Shown piece after piece: positions 35,739-44,217 of a stretch of DNA of 64,000 nucleotides (positions are counted from its first letter, which is position 1; every line of letters starts with the position of its first letter). The translations under genes were made by a program, and so were the position numbers. The notes beneath the pieces are model-generated. The model was not told the origin of the DNA and searched no databases. It was given only the letters and a program-made list of their open reading frames with translations. This stretch comes from Fimenecus sp045613685 (GTDB lineage Bacteria > Bacillota > Clostridia > Oscillospirales > Acutalibacteraceae), in the NCBI GenBank assembly GCA_045613685.1, contig JAZLBL010000037.1, forward strand, positions 9,599-73,598, in the 5' to 3' direction.

Positions 35739-36856
35739 TAATTTTCAAACTCCTTTAATAATCTTGCTAACGACTCTGCAAAATATCGTGCAGAAAAAAC
35801 TGCTTCGGTCAGTGTATTGGCATCTGTCCCTATATCAACTGATAAAGCACAAGGCAACAAATCCATATTATATTTTCTGCTAGAAAAGACCAATGGTCTA
35901 ACTAGTTGTGGGTTATCGTTTGCTAATTGATTTTGTAACTTCAATGCAAAAGTCAGATTTTTCTCCCAATTAGGAAAACCTGTCACATTACCCGTTTCGC
36001 ACCCTGTTGTTATCATTATTTGTGCTACTTTTTTATCATTAATTTCGGTGATGGTTTTTATTCTTGTTCCATCTTTTTGATAAATAGAATCTCTATGCAC
36101 ATCAAGAACAACTTGTATTGATGGGTTATTCTTTAAAACTTCGCTGACTTTTGCTCTCGACCTTTCATAAGCACCGCTATATTGCTCATCAAAAGTATCA
36201 GTTATATGAATAGTTTTATATCCTTTTTCATTGAGTATCTTACATATTTCTTCGCCAATTCGCACAACAGTTTCACTTTTGTTATTACTACGAATATCAC
36301 GTTCTTTTGTATAGAAATTTCTATCTAGCAATTCATAACTTTCTGATGTGTGAGTATGATAAACAAGCACAGCTGGTTGATTTTTTGAAACATTGGCTAC
36401 TACTTTTCGATTTATATAATTACCAATATCAATGGTTTTATCAATCGTAGTATTTCTCAAAAGTATTTTATCATATTCAGCAGTTGCGTTTTTGTGACTG
36501 TAATCTTCTGCTAAAATTTTGCCGTCGTTGGTTGATTTTTCGTATTTGATTCTTGCCTCATTTATAAGTTTTTGAATATCATCAGGAATGTCAGATTTTA
36601 TAGTTACAGTTTGAGATGATGACTGCACCTCACCCATTGATGCAACTATCTCATCTTCTTTCAATTCATTGTTTTTAGATTTATAATATGAAATCGTTTC
36701 ACTTGGATATGATAAAAACATACCTATGTTTAGAATTGCTTTTTTTAGATAATCTGCATTATTTGTGGTTAATAAAGAAGCAACAATAATAACCGGAATT
36801 ATTGATTTGACTGTATATTCAAATAATTTTTCAGAAAAGTTTGTCCTTTTATTCAA
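35738..36856 (-). CDS. spoIIP: Stage II sporulation protein P
   Basis: Membrane-anchored peptidoglycan amidase and endopeptidase (372 aa) that acts with SpoIID and SpoIIM in forespore engulfment. One N-terminal helix (about 14-33), a linker, then the SpoIIP domain with VLVYHTHTSESYEL, VGEEICKILNEKG and VVLDVHRDS. The start is a TTG at 36856 preceded by AAAGGA; the nearby ATG is out of frame. It follows gpr, the same order as the gpr-spoIIP pair in Bacillus. Confidence 0.95.
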   Translation of the reverse strand: MNKRTNFSEKLFEYTVKSIIPVIIVASLLTTNNADYLKKAILNIGMFLSYPSETISYYKSKNNELKEDEIVASMGEVQSSSQTVTIKSDIPDDIQKLINEARIKYEKSTNDGKILAEDYSHKNATAEYDKILLRNTTIDKTIDIGNYINRKVVANVSKNQPAVLVYHTHTSESYELLDRNFYTKERDIRSNNKSETVVRIGEEICKILNEKGYKTIHITDTFDEQYSGAYERSRAKVSEVLKNNPSIQVVLDVHRDSIYQKDGTRIKTITEINDKKVAQIMITTGCETGNVTGFPNWEKNLTFALKLQNQLANDNPQLVRPLVFSSRKYNMDLLPCALSVDIGTDANTLTEAVFSARYFAESLARLLKEFEN

Positions 36857-36883
36857 AGTGTCATTCCTTTCATAGTTTTTTAA

Positions 36884-36912
36884 TTTATATGAAAGAAATG
36901 ACTAAAAAATGC
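36884..36912 (-). promoter_or_regulatory. Possible sigma-E promoter of spoIIP
   Basis: On the minus strand, GCATTTT (36906-36912), a 14-bp spacer and CATATAAA (36884-36891), similar to the sigma-E boxes. SpoIIP is made under sigma-E in B. subtilis. The -10 is good and the -35 only fair. Confidence 0.35.
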
Positions 36913-37784
36913 TACATTAACGATAATAAAAATTCAGGTTCAACATGTGGTTGCAATGCACAATTTATACTCAATGCAAGTAATCGTGATGCTCTTTTTA
37001 TTATCATATCAATATCTCTTGGGGTTACCATAACAGTTTCCGCTTCTTGAGATATATTTTTAATTTGCTTGTGATTTTCAACTAAATCATAAACCAAAGT
37101 TTTACCATCAACAACGGTCGGAATACCAATAGCAATTACAGGCACACCTAGAGTATTTTCATCAATTCTTGCGCGGTTATTCCCCACCCCTGCACCCGGT
37201 GAAATTCCTGTATCAGACAACTGCACTGTTTTTCCTAATCGTGACAGTTTTCTTGATGCTAATGCGTCAATAGCTATAACAGCCTTAGGCTTAATCAAAT
37301 CAACAATTCCTTTTATATATTCAGCGGTTTCAATTCCTGTTTGACCAAGCACGCCTGTTGAAATCGAAGCCACAGGATTAAATTGAGGTAATCCAAGTTC
37401 ATTTGAAAACTCTGTTTTAAGATGTCTTGTTGAAAATATTTGTTCTGCACATAATGGACCTAATGCATCGGGCGTAATATCATCATTTCCAATTCCAACA
37501 ACTAAAACCGAGTTGTCTCCTTTTGGCAACATATCGGTTATTACTTCTGTCAGTGCCTTTAATCTGCCGTCAAGGAGTTCGGTTTCGTGTGAAAATTCAG
37601 GCACATCAACTGTATAATATTTACCTTTGGGTTTTCCAACTTGTTTTACACCAAAATCGTCTAAAACTTCAACAAGAGTTATTGTTGCGTCATCTTTTTG
37701 TTTTGTTTCATAATGAACACCTTTCACCCTATCTTTATCGAGCATTTCATGGCGTTCAAGAGCTAAATCAGTTCTAAAAATCAT
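36912..37784 (-). CDS. gpr: Germination protease GPR
   Basis: Spore endopeptidase (290 aa) that degrades SASPs when the spore germinates. The N-terminal RTDLALERHEML is the propeptide-type start, followed by GIGNDDITPDALGP, SISTGVLGQTG, AIDALASR, and GVGNNR. It is followed by spoIIP after 55 bp. Its substrate, an alpha/beta SASP, is encoded 4 kb away in this window. Confidence 0.96.
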   Translation of the reverse strand: MIFRTDLALERHEMLDKDRVKGVHYETKQKDDATITLVEVLDDFGVKQVGKPKGKYYTVDVPEFSHETELLDGRLKALTEVITDMLPKGDNSVLVVGIGNDDITPDALGPLCAEQIFSTRHLKTEFSNELGLPQFNPVASISTGVLGQTGIETAEYIKGIVDLIKPKAVIAIDALASRKLSRLGKTVQLSDTGISPGAGVGNNRARIDENTLGVPVIAIGIPTVVDGKTLVYDLVENHKQIKNISQEAETVMVTPRDIDMIIKRASRLLALSINCALQPHVEPEFLLSLM

Positions 37785-37865
37785 TGCATTTCACCATATA
37801 AAATCACTATTTTTCACCTTTATTATTGACCACACAAAAAAATATAGTCATTTTGTAAAAAAAAC

Positions 37866-37894
37866 TTGATTTTTATTTTATTTCGTGCTAATAT
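37866..37894 (+). promoter_or_regulatory. Sigma-A promoter for rpsT
   Basis: TTGATT (37866-37871), a 17-bp spacer and TAATAT (37889-37894), 33 bp before the rpsT start. Confidence 0.55.
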
Positions 37895-37927
37895 ATGTAT
37901 CTGTAATGCGAAGGAGGTGTAACGAAT

Positions 37928-38185
37928 ATGCCAAATATTAAATCAGCTAAAAAGCGTGTTCTCGTTAACAAGACAAAGGCACAGCGTAATAAGTCAGCTA
38001 ACTCAGCTCTCAAAACAGCTATTAAAAAAGCAAACCTTGCTATTGAAACAAATGCTGCTGACAAAGACGAGCTTGTAAAGGTTGCTGTTAAGAAAATCGA
38101 CCAGGCTGCTGCTAAGGGTCTTCTTCATAAGAATAATGCAGCTCGTAAAAAGTCTGCTCTCGTTACAAAGCTTAACAAGGCTTAA
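37928..38185 (+). CDS. rpsT: 30S ribosomal protein S20
   Basis: Small basic ribosomal protein (85 aa) that binds 16S rRNA. It starts MPNIKSAKKRVLVNKTKAQRN, as the family does, and ends in the HKNNAARKKSALVTKLN segment. The start follows AAGGAGG by 9 bases. It is a single-gene unit divergent from gpr, a common arrangement in Firmicutes. Confidence 0.98.
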   Translation: MPNIKSAKKRVLVNKTKAQRNKSANSALKTAIKKANLAIETNAADKDELVKVAVKKIDQAAAKGLLHKNNAARKKSALVTKLNKA

Positions 38186-38202
38186 TTAATTACGTAGTTC
38201 TT

Positions 38203-38231
38203 TGCCGTTGACGAAAGTCTTCGGCATTTTT
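38203..38231 (+). terminator. Rho-independent terminator of rpsT
   Basis: A stem of TGCCG and GAC closed by a GAAA tetraloop, with a TT/TT internal loop (38203-38226), then TTTTTC. Confidence 0.8.
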
Positions 38232-38236
38232 CTTTA

Positions 38237-38265
38237 TTGACTTTTTATAATTTCTTATGTATAAT
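38237..38265 (+). promoter_or_regulatory. Sigma-A promoter for the 59-aa membrane protein
   Basis: TTGACT (38237-38242), a 17-bp spacer and TATAAT (38260-38265), about 31 bp before the start; one of the best consensus promoters in the window. Confidence 0.65.
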
Positions 38266-38296
38266 TAGATAAAGATTTTATCGGAGGTTTGTTCTT

Positions 38297-38476
38297 ATGA
38301 AAAAGGCTTTGAAAGTTATCGCTATTATCGCTGCTATCGCAGCTGTTGCAGTTGCTGCATATGTTATTATTAAAAAGTATGTTGACAGTAAGAGAGTTGT
38401 AATCGGCAATGATGCTGAAAACTATGTTTCATGCTCATTCTGTGACGACACATTCGTTTCAGAAACAGTAGCTTAA
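38297..38476 (+). CDS. Small single-helix membrane protein
   Basis: A 59-aa protein beginning MKKALKVIAIIAAIAAVAV, with one Ala/Ile/Val-rich helix (about 6-25) and a short, acidic C-terminal part containing a CSFC pair. It has its own strong promoter, ribosome binding site (CGGAGG) and terminator, so it is very likely expressed. No family is recognised. Confidence 0.7.
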   Translation: MKKALKVIAIIAAIAAVAVAAYVIIKKYVDSKRVVIGNDAENYVSCSFCDDTFVSETVA

Positions 38477-38497
38477 AAACTCAATTAAAAAAAGATG

Positions 38498-38526
38498 ACA
38501 GGACTGAATATTCAGTCCTGTTTTTG
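38498..38526. terminator. Bidirectional terminator between the 59-aa gene and spoVAE
   Basis: A perfect 24-bp palindrome (38498-38521, ACAGGACTGA and complement) with T-runs after it on both strands, serving the two convergent genes. Confidence 0.9.
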
Positions 38527-38528
38527 TT

Positions 38529-38882
38529 TTATTTTGATTTTGGTTTTGTTACGAATGATGTTATAAGTCCACAAAGCATTGCAACGGTAATTCCAACAGA
38601 TGCTGCTGTTAATGGTCCTGAAATAACACCTAATGCACCTTTTTCTTTTATAGCTTCTTTTGTGCCTTGAACCAGAGTATTACCAAATCCTGTAAGCGGC
38701 ACAGTTGCCCCTGCACCTGCCCAATCAACTATTGGCTCGTATATTCCTAATCCACCTAATATTACGCCCAACACTACAAATGATACTAATATTCTTGCTG
38801 GGGTCAGTTTTGTTAAGTCAATCAACAATTGACCAATAACACAAATTATTCCACCAACTAAAAATGCTTTTAAGAAAATCAT
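38529..38882 (-). CDS. spoVAE: Stage V sporulation protein AE
   Basis: Inner spore-membrane protein (117 aa) of the SpoVA channel that carries Ca-dipicolinic acid. It has three or four hydrophobic segments and the family stretches AFLVGGIICVIGQLLID and VPLTGFGNTLVQG. The ATG at 38882 follows GGGTG; a longer frame to 38936 lacks support. The usual spoVAC and spoVAD partners are not next to it. Confidence 0.88.
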   Translation of the reverse strand: MIFLKAFLVGGIICVIGQLLIDLTKLTPARILVSFVVLGVILGGLGIYEPIVDWAGAGATVPLTGFGNTLVQGTKEAIKEKGALGVISGPLTAASVGITVAMLCGLITSFVTKPKSK

Positions 38883-38931
38883 ATTTTTCACCCAAGCATA
38901 GTTTGGCAAAAATAGATTAAAATATACAAAA

Positions 38932-38954
38932 AGCACGGGATTAAATCCCGTGCT
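38932..38954 (-). terminator. Rho-independent terminator of the zinc-ribbon gene
   Basis: A 9-bp perfect stem (AGCACGGGA / TCCCGTGCT) with a 5-base loop and a T-run on the minus strand. It lies 10 bp after the gene and before spoVAE. Confidence 0.85.
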
Positions 38955-38964
38955 AATTTTTCAA

Positions 38965-39240
38965 TTATTCGCCCTTCATTTTAGCAAAGCATTCACTGCA
39001 ATAAACAGGTCTGTCATCTTTTGGAAGGAAAGGAATTTTTGCCTCGCCACCACATGAAGCACAAACTGCTGTGTGATATTCTTTTGCACCACGGACTGCA
39101 TTTTTGCGTGCTACACGGCACTCTTTACATCTCTGTGGTTCATTAACAAATCCTTTCTCTGCATAAAATTCCTGTTCACCTGCTGTAAAAACAAATTCGT
39201 TTCCACAATCTTTGCAGGTAAGAGTTTTGTCTTCGTACAT
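38965..39240 (-). CDS. Zinc-ribbon protein
   Basis: A 91-aa protein with two four-cysteine units: CKDCGNEF with RCKECR in the first half, and CASCGG with YCSECF in the second. It matches the small zinc-ribbon proteins of Clostridia that are often annotated only as probable zinc-binding domains. The start at 39240 follows GAGG; the longer frame reaching 39366 overlaps the sigma factor gene and is rejected. The role is unknown. Confidence 0.8.
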   Translation of the reverse strand: MYEDKTLTCKDCGNEFVFTAGEQEFYAEKGFVNEPQRCKECRVARKNAVRGAKEYHTAVCASCGGEAKIPFLPKDDRPVYCSECFAKMKGE

Positions 39241-39277
39241 TTTGCTACCTCGCTTATTTTTTTTACCCAAAGGGCAT

Positions 39278-39829
39278 TTATTTGATACTGCGGATTTTCT
39301 TGCGTATTCTTTGCAACGCATTGTCAACAGACTTATCAGTGCAATCAAGAATCTCTGCAATTTCATTATAACTTAAACCAAGCAGATTAAGTTTGAAAAC
39401 TTTCTTCTCGGTTTTAGAAAGGTTATTGTTCACAAAAGATAGAATTGAATCAATTTCTTCATTGAACATTAACAATTCTTCAGGTGTTGGTGAAAAAGAG
39501 CGAATGTCACATTTTTCGTCAATAGAAACATAAGAATCCAATGGCAAATTGCTCTTTTTGGTTGCGGTTCGCAATGCTGAAAGCATTTTTCGAGTGATAA
39601 GAGTTGTGGCGTATGTAGAAAACAACACACCCTTTGACTCATCAAAGGAATAAACCGCAGAAAGAAGGCCTAACATTCCCTCTTGATATAAATCTTCATT
39701 TTCAATGCCACTTATTTTTTTGAATGAAAGTGATTTTTGAAGAACTGTTTCAGAATAACGCTTAATTAAATCAGTTAATGCATTACTGTCTCCACCCTTT
39801 GCTTTTGAGACAAGTAAGTTTTCTTCCAA
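39278..39829 (-). CDS. RNA polymerase sigma-70 family factor, SigH-like
   Basis: Sigma factor (183 aa) with region 2 (NALTDLIKRYS to DLYQEGMLGLLSAVYSFDESKGVLFSTYA) and region 4 (LSKTEKKVFKLNLLGLSYNEIAEILDCTDKSVDNALQRIRKKI). The region 2 sequence is closest to the clostridial SigH/SigK-like group, which includes sporulation factors, but the exact member cannot be fixed. The start is taken at TTG 39829 after GAGGTG; a GTG at 39856 is also open. It has a sigma-A promoter. Confidence 0.82.
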   Translation of the reverse strand: MEENLLVSKAKGGDSNALTDLIKRYSETVLQKSLSFKKISGIENEDLYQEGMLGLLSAVYSFDESKGVLFSTYATTLITRKMLSALRTATKKSNLPLDSYVSIDEKCDIRSFSPTPEELLMFNEEIDSILSFVNNNLSKTEKKVFKLNLLGLSYNEIAEILDCTDKSVDNALQRIRKKIRSIK

Positions 39830-39879
39830 AAAATTCACCTCAGAACATATTGACACTAATATTGATTTATATTACTCAA

Positions 39880-39907
39880 ATTATATCACAAAAATTTTAA
39901 AAGTCAA
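39880..39907 (-). promoter_or_regulatory. Sigma-A promoter for the sigma factor gene
   Basis: On the minus strand, TTGACT (39902-39907), a 16-bp spacer and TATAAT (39880-39885). Confidence 0.6.
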
Positions 39908-39950
39908 CTTATATTTTTGTATATATTTCATAAATCGACACAAACATATA

Positions 39951-39983
39951 AAAAGAACCGCAGAAAATTTCTGCAGTTCTTTT
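39951..39983 (-). terminator. Rho-independent terminator of the pgcA transcript
   Basis: A 15-bp stem with one mismatch (39951-39965 with 39969-39983) and a 3-base loop. It ends the pgcA unit after the 31-codon reading frame. Confidence 0.8.
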
Positions 39984-39985
39984 AT

Positions 39986-40081
39986 TTACATAAATATTTG
40001 CAATAAAACTGTTGCTGTGCTCAAAAGCATAATTACAGCAAGAAAAATAGCAACAGCTTTTACAAAGAAATTTCTATTCAT
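39986..40081 (-). CDS. Short hydrophobic peptide coupled to pgcA
   Basis: A 31-aa frame, MNRNFFVKAVAIFLAVIML and onward, that is one predicted membrane helix. Its ATG is 2 bp after the pgcA stop and has TTAGGAG as ribosome binding site; its stop is 2 bp before the terminator stem. The close fit between pgcA and the terminator makes a real small protein plausible, but no family is recognised. Confidence 0.45.
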   Translation of the reverse strand: MNRNFFVKAVAIFLAVIMLLSTATVLLQIFM

Positions 40082-40083
40082 TT

Positions 40084-41799
40084 TTATACTCCTAAAATTT
40101 CCGAAATACTCTTACCTAAAAGTTCTGCTTTTTCTTCAGAAACTTTTCTTGTCTCGCCACAAGCTGTGATATACGCTTTAATTTTTGGCTCAGTGCCAGA
40201 TGGGCGAACAATCACTTTGCTTCCGTCAGCAAGATAATAAGACAATACATTTGATTTTGGCAAATCAATCATAGTTTCTGTTCCATCTACTGATTTCATA
40301 ACACTCAATTTATAGTCAGCAACTTTAACTACTTCAAAGCTACCTATTTTCTTAGGTGGGGTTTCGCGCAAAGATGCCATAATATCTGCCATTTTTTGCA
40401 TACCACTTGCACCTTCAAAAGCGAAGTTGTGAAGAGTGTTAAGATACATACCGTATTTTTCATAGATGCTATCCATAAACTCTTTAAGTGAAATACCTTT
40501 GAGTTTATAATATGAAGCCATTTCACAAATGAGCAATGATGCAACAACAGCATCTTTATCGCGCGCATGTGTACCACGAAGATAACCGTATGATTCTTCC
40601 ATACCAACAACAAATCTGTCTTCTTCATTTGTTTTTTCGAGATTTGTTATAAGCTCACCGATATATTTAAAACCTGTCAATAAATCAGCAGTTTCTGCAC
40701 CATAAGCTGATGCGATTGTTTCAACAAGTGGTGTTGTAACTATTGTTTTAACTACTATCGGATTTTCTGGAAGTTTATTCTGCTCTTTAAGTGATGAGAG
40801 AAGATATTCAGTGAACATTGCGCCAACTTCATTTCCTGTCATAAGAACATAATCTTCACCATCACGAACTGCGATACCAACACGGTCACAGTCAGGGTCA
40901 GTTGCTAAAAGCAAGTCTGCATCTGTGCCTTTTGCTGTTTCAATAGCACATTCAAATGCCTGACGAATTTCAGGGTTTGGATAAGGGCATGTTGGAAAAT
41001 TACCATCTGGTTTTTCTTGTTCTTTAACAACTGTAACGTCTTTAATGCCAGCTTTTTTAAGAACTTTACGCACAGGTTTATTACCTGCACCATTAAGTGG
41101 TGTATAAATCACTTTAAGTCCTGCTTTTTTTATTGCGTCAGGATTTACAAGACTTGAAATAACTTTAGCATAAAACTCTTCATAAAGCCAATCTTCGATA
41201 AAATCAACCATATCCTCTGCTAAAGCATCATCAAAATCCATTGTTTTAACGCCAGAGAACATATCAATATTTTGAATATAATTATATGTCTTTTCTGCTG
41301 CTTCATCAGTCATCTGATATCCGTTAGGGTCATAGCATTTAAATCCGTTATATTTTGACGGATTATGGCTTGCTGTAATAATGATACCCGATGAACAATT
41401 AAGTCTTCTAACTGCAAATGAGAGCATTGGTGTTGGCACGAGTTCAGGATAAATATAAACTTTAATGCCATTTGCAGCTAAAACGCCTGCTGCACTTTCT
41501 GCAAATTCTTTCGACTTAATTCTTGAGTCATAAGCAATTGCAACTGATGGATTTTCAAAACTCTCGTTAAGATAATCTGCTAAGCCTTGTGTTGCCTGAT
41601 TAACTGTATAAACATTCATTCGGTTTGTTCCAGCGCCGATTACACCACGAAGACCAGCTGTACCGAATTCAAGATTTTTATAAAAACGGTCAAGAATTGC
41701 TTCTTCATCACCTTTGATGCTTTCAAGTTCAGGAATCAAATCAGCATCAGCAGTCGCAGAAGAAAGCCAAATATCATAAAGCTCATTGATATTATTCAT
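40084..41799 (-). CDS. pgcA: Phosphoglucomutase/phosphomannomutase
   Basis: Alpha-D-phosphohexomutase (571 aa) that interconverts glucose 6-phosphate and glucose 1-phosphate, feeding UDP-glucose and GalE-type pathways. The phosphoserine is in ITASHNPSKYNG (about 145), the metal loop is DPDCDRVG, the sugar loop GMEESYGYL and the phosphate loop RPSGTEPKIK. The ATG at 41799 follows GGAGG; the frame is open to 41826. Confidence 0.94.
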   Translation of the reverse strand: MNNINELYDIWLSSATADADLIPELESIKGDEEAILDRFYKNLEFGTAGLRGVIGAGTNRMNVYTVNQATQGLADYLNESFENPSVAIAYDSRIKSKEFAESAAGVLAANGIKVYIYPELVPTPMLSFAVRRLNCSSGIIITASHNPSKYNGFKCYDPNGYQMTDEAAEKTYNYIQNIDMFSGVKTMDFDDALAEDMVDFIEDWLYEEFYAKVISSLVNPDAIKKAGLKVIYTPLNGAGNKPVRKVLKKAGIKDVTVVKEQEKPDGNFPTCPYPNPEIRQAFECAIETAKGTDADLLLATDPDCDRVGIAVRDGEDYVLMTGNEVGAMFTEYLLSSLKEQNKLPENPIVVKTIVTTPLVETIASAYGAETADLLTGFKYIGELITNLEKTNEEDRFVVGMEESYGYLRGTHARDKDAVVASLLICEMASYYKLKGISLKEFMDSIYEKYGMYLNTLHNFAFEGASGMQKMADIMASLRETPPKKIGSFEVVKVADYKLSVMKSVDGTETMIDLPKSNVLSYYLADGSKVIVRPSGTEPKIKAYITACGETRKVSEEKAELLGKSISEILGV

Positions 41800-41924
41800 A
41801 ATTCTACCTCCAAAATTTTCTATCATATATTTTATATCAAATCAGGCTAAAAGTAAATATATATTTTTATGTTGAAAAAGATATGTTTTGTATTGTATAA
41901 TTATTACAGTTTATATGGGATGTG

Positions 41925-43457
41925 ATGATTTTGTTTTCAAAAATTGTAAGTCTTGGTCTCTTTGGCATGGAAGCATACAAAGTAATTGTTGAAGCGGATA
42001 TTTCAGGTGGAATGCCACGATTTGACATTGTTGGACTTCCTGATACTGCGGTATCCGAAAGCAAGGAACGAGTTCGTTCTGCTATTAAAAATACTAATTT
42101 GCAATACCCTGTCAGCAGAATCACAATTAACCTTGCCCCTGCTGATATGAAAAAAGAAGGTCCATTATATGATTTACCAATATTAATTGCATTACTCTGT
42201 GCAAACGGACAATTAAAAGGCATTGATGACAGTATGGCTTTTATTGGTGAATTGTCACTTGACGGTACATTAAGAAGAGTAAATGGTGTTTTGCCAATGG
42301 TGCTTTGTGCAAAGAAAAATGGAATAGAAAAAATCTTTATTCCTGCAGAAAACATAAATGAAGGTGCTGTTGTTGAGGGTATTCAGGTTTATCCTGTAAA
42401 ATCTGTTCTTCAACTTATTAATCATATAACAGGAATTAATGAAATTGAGCCAGTAACAGCACAAGACTATAATGAATACCGAAACCCCAAAAATATGCCT
42501 GATTTTTCTGATGTTCGCGGTCAGAAAGAAGTAAAAAGAGCACTAGAAATTGCCGCTGCAGGTGGACATAATGTACTAATGGTTGGCCCACCCGGTTCAG
42601 GTAAAAGTATGTTAGCCAAAAGAATGCCATCAATTTTGCCTGATATGACTTTTGATGAAGCTATTGAAACAACAAATATTTATTCAATAGCAGGCGCTTT
42701 ACCAAGTGGTGTTTCTCTTTTAAGGTCAAGACCTTTCCGCTCACCGCACCATACTGTTTCACCTGCCGGTCTTTCAGGTGGTGGTGCAATTCCAAGACCA
42801 GGTGAAGTTTCTCTTGCTCATAATGGTGTTTTATTCCTTGACGAATTACCAGAATTCACCAGAAATACGCTTGAAGTTTTGCGTCAACCAATAGAAGATG
42901 AAGTTATTACAATTTCTCGTGCAGCCGCTAAATTCCAATACCCTTGTTCTGTTATGATGATTTGCGCTATGAATCCTTGTCCATGTGGATATTTAGGACA
43001 TCCCACTAGACCTTGCACCTGTTCAGCAGGTACTGCACAGCGATATCTCAACAGAGTAAGTGGTCCACTTTTAGACCGACTTGACATACATATCAGTGTG
43101 CCACCTGTTGATTTTGAAAATCTTTCAGGCACCGAAAAAGCAGAATCTTCGGCTGAAATTAAAAAGAGAGTTGAAAAAGCAAGAGAAATTCAACACGAGA
43201 GATTTAAAGGCACTAAAATCACTTGCAATGCAAAAATGGATGCAGAAAGCACTAAAAAATTCTGTTATATGTCGCCAAATGCACTTTTGATTTTAAAAAC
43301 TGCTTTTGACCGTCTTTCACTTTCGGCTCGTGCATATGACAAGGTTTTAAGAATAGCAAGAACTATCGCTGATTTAGATGGTGAAGACGAAATAGATGTT
43401 AAACATATTACAGAAGCAATTCAATACAGAAGTCTTGACAGAAGATTTGATGAATAA
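41925..43457 (+). CDS. comM: Mg-chelatase-like AAA+ ATPase YifB/ComM
   Basis: A 510-aa ATPase; in other bacteria ComM is a helicase that helps integrate foreign DNA during transformation. It has an N-terminal Lon-protease-like fold (ADISGGMPRFDIVGLPD), Walker A GPPGSGKSM, GGGAIPRPGEVSLAHNGVLFLDELPEF, and a C-terminal CPCG-type zinc segment (NPCPCGYLG). The start could be ATG 41925 or TTG 41931. It is divergent from pgcA. Confidence 0.93.
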   Translation: MILFSKIVSLGLFGMEAYKVIVEADISGGMPRFDIVGLPDTAVSESKERVRSAIKNTNLQYPVSRITINLAPADMKKEGPLYDLPILIALLCANGQLKGIDDSMAFIGELSLDGTLRRVNGVLPMVLCAKKNGIEKIFIPAENINEGAVVEGIQVYPVKSVLQLINHITGINEIEPVTAQDYNEYRNPKNMPDFSDVRGQKEVKRALEIAAAGGHNVLMVGPPGSGKSMLAKRMPSILPDMTFDEAIETTNIYSIAGALPSGVSLLRSRPFRSPHHTVSPAGLSGGGAIPRPGEVSLAHNGVLFLDELPEFTRNTLEVLRQPIEDEVITISRAAAKFQYPCSVMMICAMNPCPCGYLGHPTRPCTCSAGTAQRYLNRVSGPLLDRLDIHISVPPVDFENLSGTEKAESSAEIKKRVEKAREIQHERFKGTKITCNAKMDAESTKKFCYMSPNALLILKTAFDRLSLSARAYDKVLRIARTIADLDGEDEIDVKHITEAIQYRSLDRRFDE

Positions 43458-43462
43458 AAATG

Positions 43463-43496
43463 AATCCCCTACTCATCTTGAGTAAGGGATTTTTTC
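43463..43496. terminator. Terminator between comM and thiT
   Basis: A 13-bp stem with one mismatch (43463-43475 with 43479-43491) and a 3-base loop, then TTTTTC on the plus strand. The minus strand also has T residues, so thiT may use it too. Confidence 0.8.
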
Positions 43497-44159
43497 TTAT
43501 ATCTTTGTTTTGGTTATTTGAGGAATTTTGCCTACAACAACAGCAACAATTGTTGTAATAATGATTTCAGGAATCATATAGAAACCGTTATAAATGATTG
43601 AATATACAAGTGATAATGCGTTACCACTAAATGTATTCATAATAGTTGCACCCCATGAATAGAAACCTTCTTGCGTGAAGAACCATTCAGCCCAAGCACC
43701 ATAAAGAATATAACCTGAAATGATATGGGATAAGTATCTGAACAAGAGTACAGTAAATGCGCCTAATGACAATGATAATGCATTGTTCTTAATTGCTTTT
43801 TTATAAAGTGCACCTAATCCTAATACCGAATATGCAACTATGTAGTCAAAAATAAACATTAATACTACATTTCCCATATTACCAAGATAATCTTCAGATG
43901 CCGGCATAATCAATGCACTTATTGTTTTAACGCCGAGTGCCATCTGGACAAGGGAATATGCAAAACCTGTAATCAAACCCTTACCCAAACCATATTTCCA
44001 ACCGACAAGGACGATTGGAAGCATACTTACGATTGAGACTTGTCCGCCAAAGGGCATTTCTGGAATAATCATTTTAGCAACAATTTCTAAAACTGCTGCC
44101 AAAGCAATCATTACTGCACTTTCGACTAGCCAATAAAGATTTTTGTTTTTTTGTTTCAT
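43497..44159 (-). CDS. thiT: Thiamine ECF transporter substrate-binding subunit ThiT
   Basis: Membrane S-component (220 aa, about six helices) that binds thiamine and joins the ECF AT module. It shows the ThiT pattern, with the N-terminal LVESAVMIALAAVLEI and MPFGGQVSIVSMLPI, and the YILYGAWAEWF and YNGFYMIPEIIIT segments. A TPP riboswitch with a terminator directly upstream confirms the vitamin. The ATG at 44159 follows GGAG. The ecfA and ecfT genes are not in the window. Confidence 0.95.
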   Translation of the reverse strand: MKQKNKNLYWLVESAVMIALAAVLEIVAKMIIPEMPFGGQVSIVSMLPIVLVGWKYGLGKGLITGFAYSLVQMALGVKTISALIMPASEDYLGNMGNVVLMFIFDYIVAYSVLGLGALYKKAIKNNALSLSLGAFTVLLFRYLSHIISGYILYGAWAEWFFTQEGFYSWGATIMNTFSGNALSLVYSIIYNGFYMIPEIIITTIVAVVVGKIPQITKTKI

Positions 44160-44173
44160 TTCTTTCACTCCAA

Positions 44174-44212
44174 ATAAAAAAATTCAGCCAGAGCAGATAC
44201 CGCAAGGCTGAA
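44174..44212 (-). terminator. Intrinsic terminator of the TPP riboswitch
   Basis: TTCAGCC and GGCTGAA (44206-44212 and 44183-44189) form a stem with a 16-base loop, followed by a T-run on the minus strand 12 bp before the thiT ribosome binding site. It is the expression platform that stops transcription when TPP is bound. Confidence 0.8.
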
Positions 44213-44217
44213 CTGTG

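Noticed and set aside
34579..35748. Extended 389-aa form of YhaM with an N-terminal hydrophobic extension
   Set aside because: The family length, the promoter at 35578-35606, and the overlapping 41-residue frame with its own ribosome binding site all favour a start at 35544.
41867..42355. Minus-strand 162-codon frame opposite comM
   Set aside because: It is antisense to a strong motif-bearing gene and lacks a start context; its sequence mirrors the codon pattern of comM.
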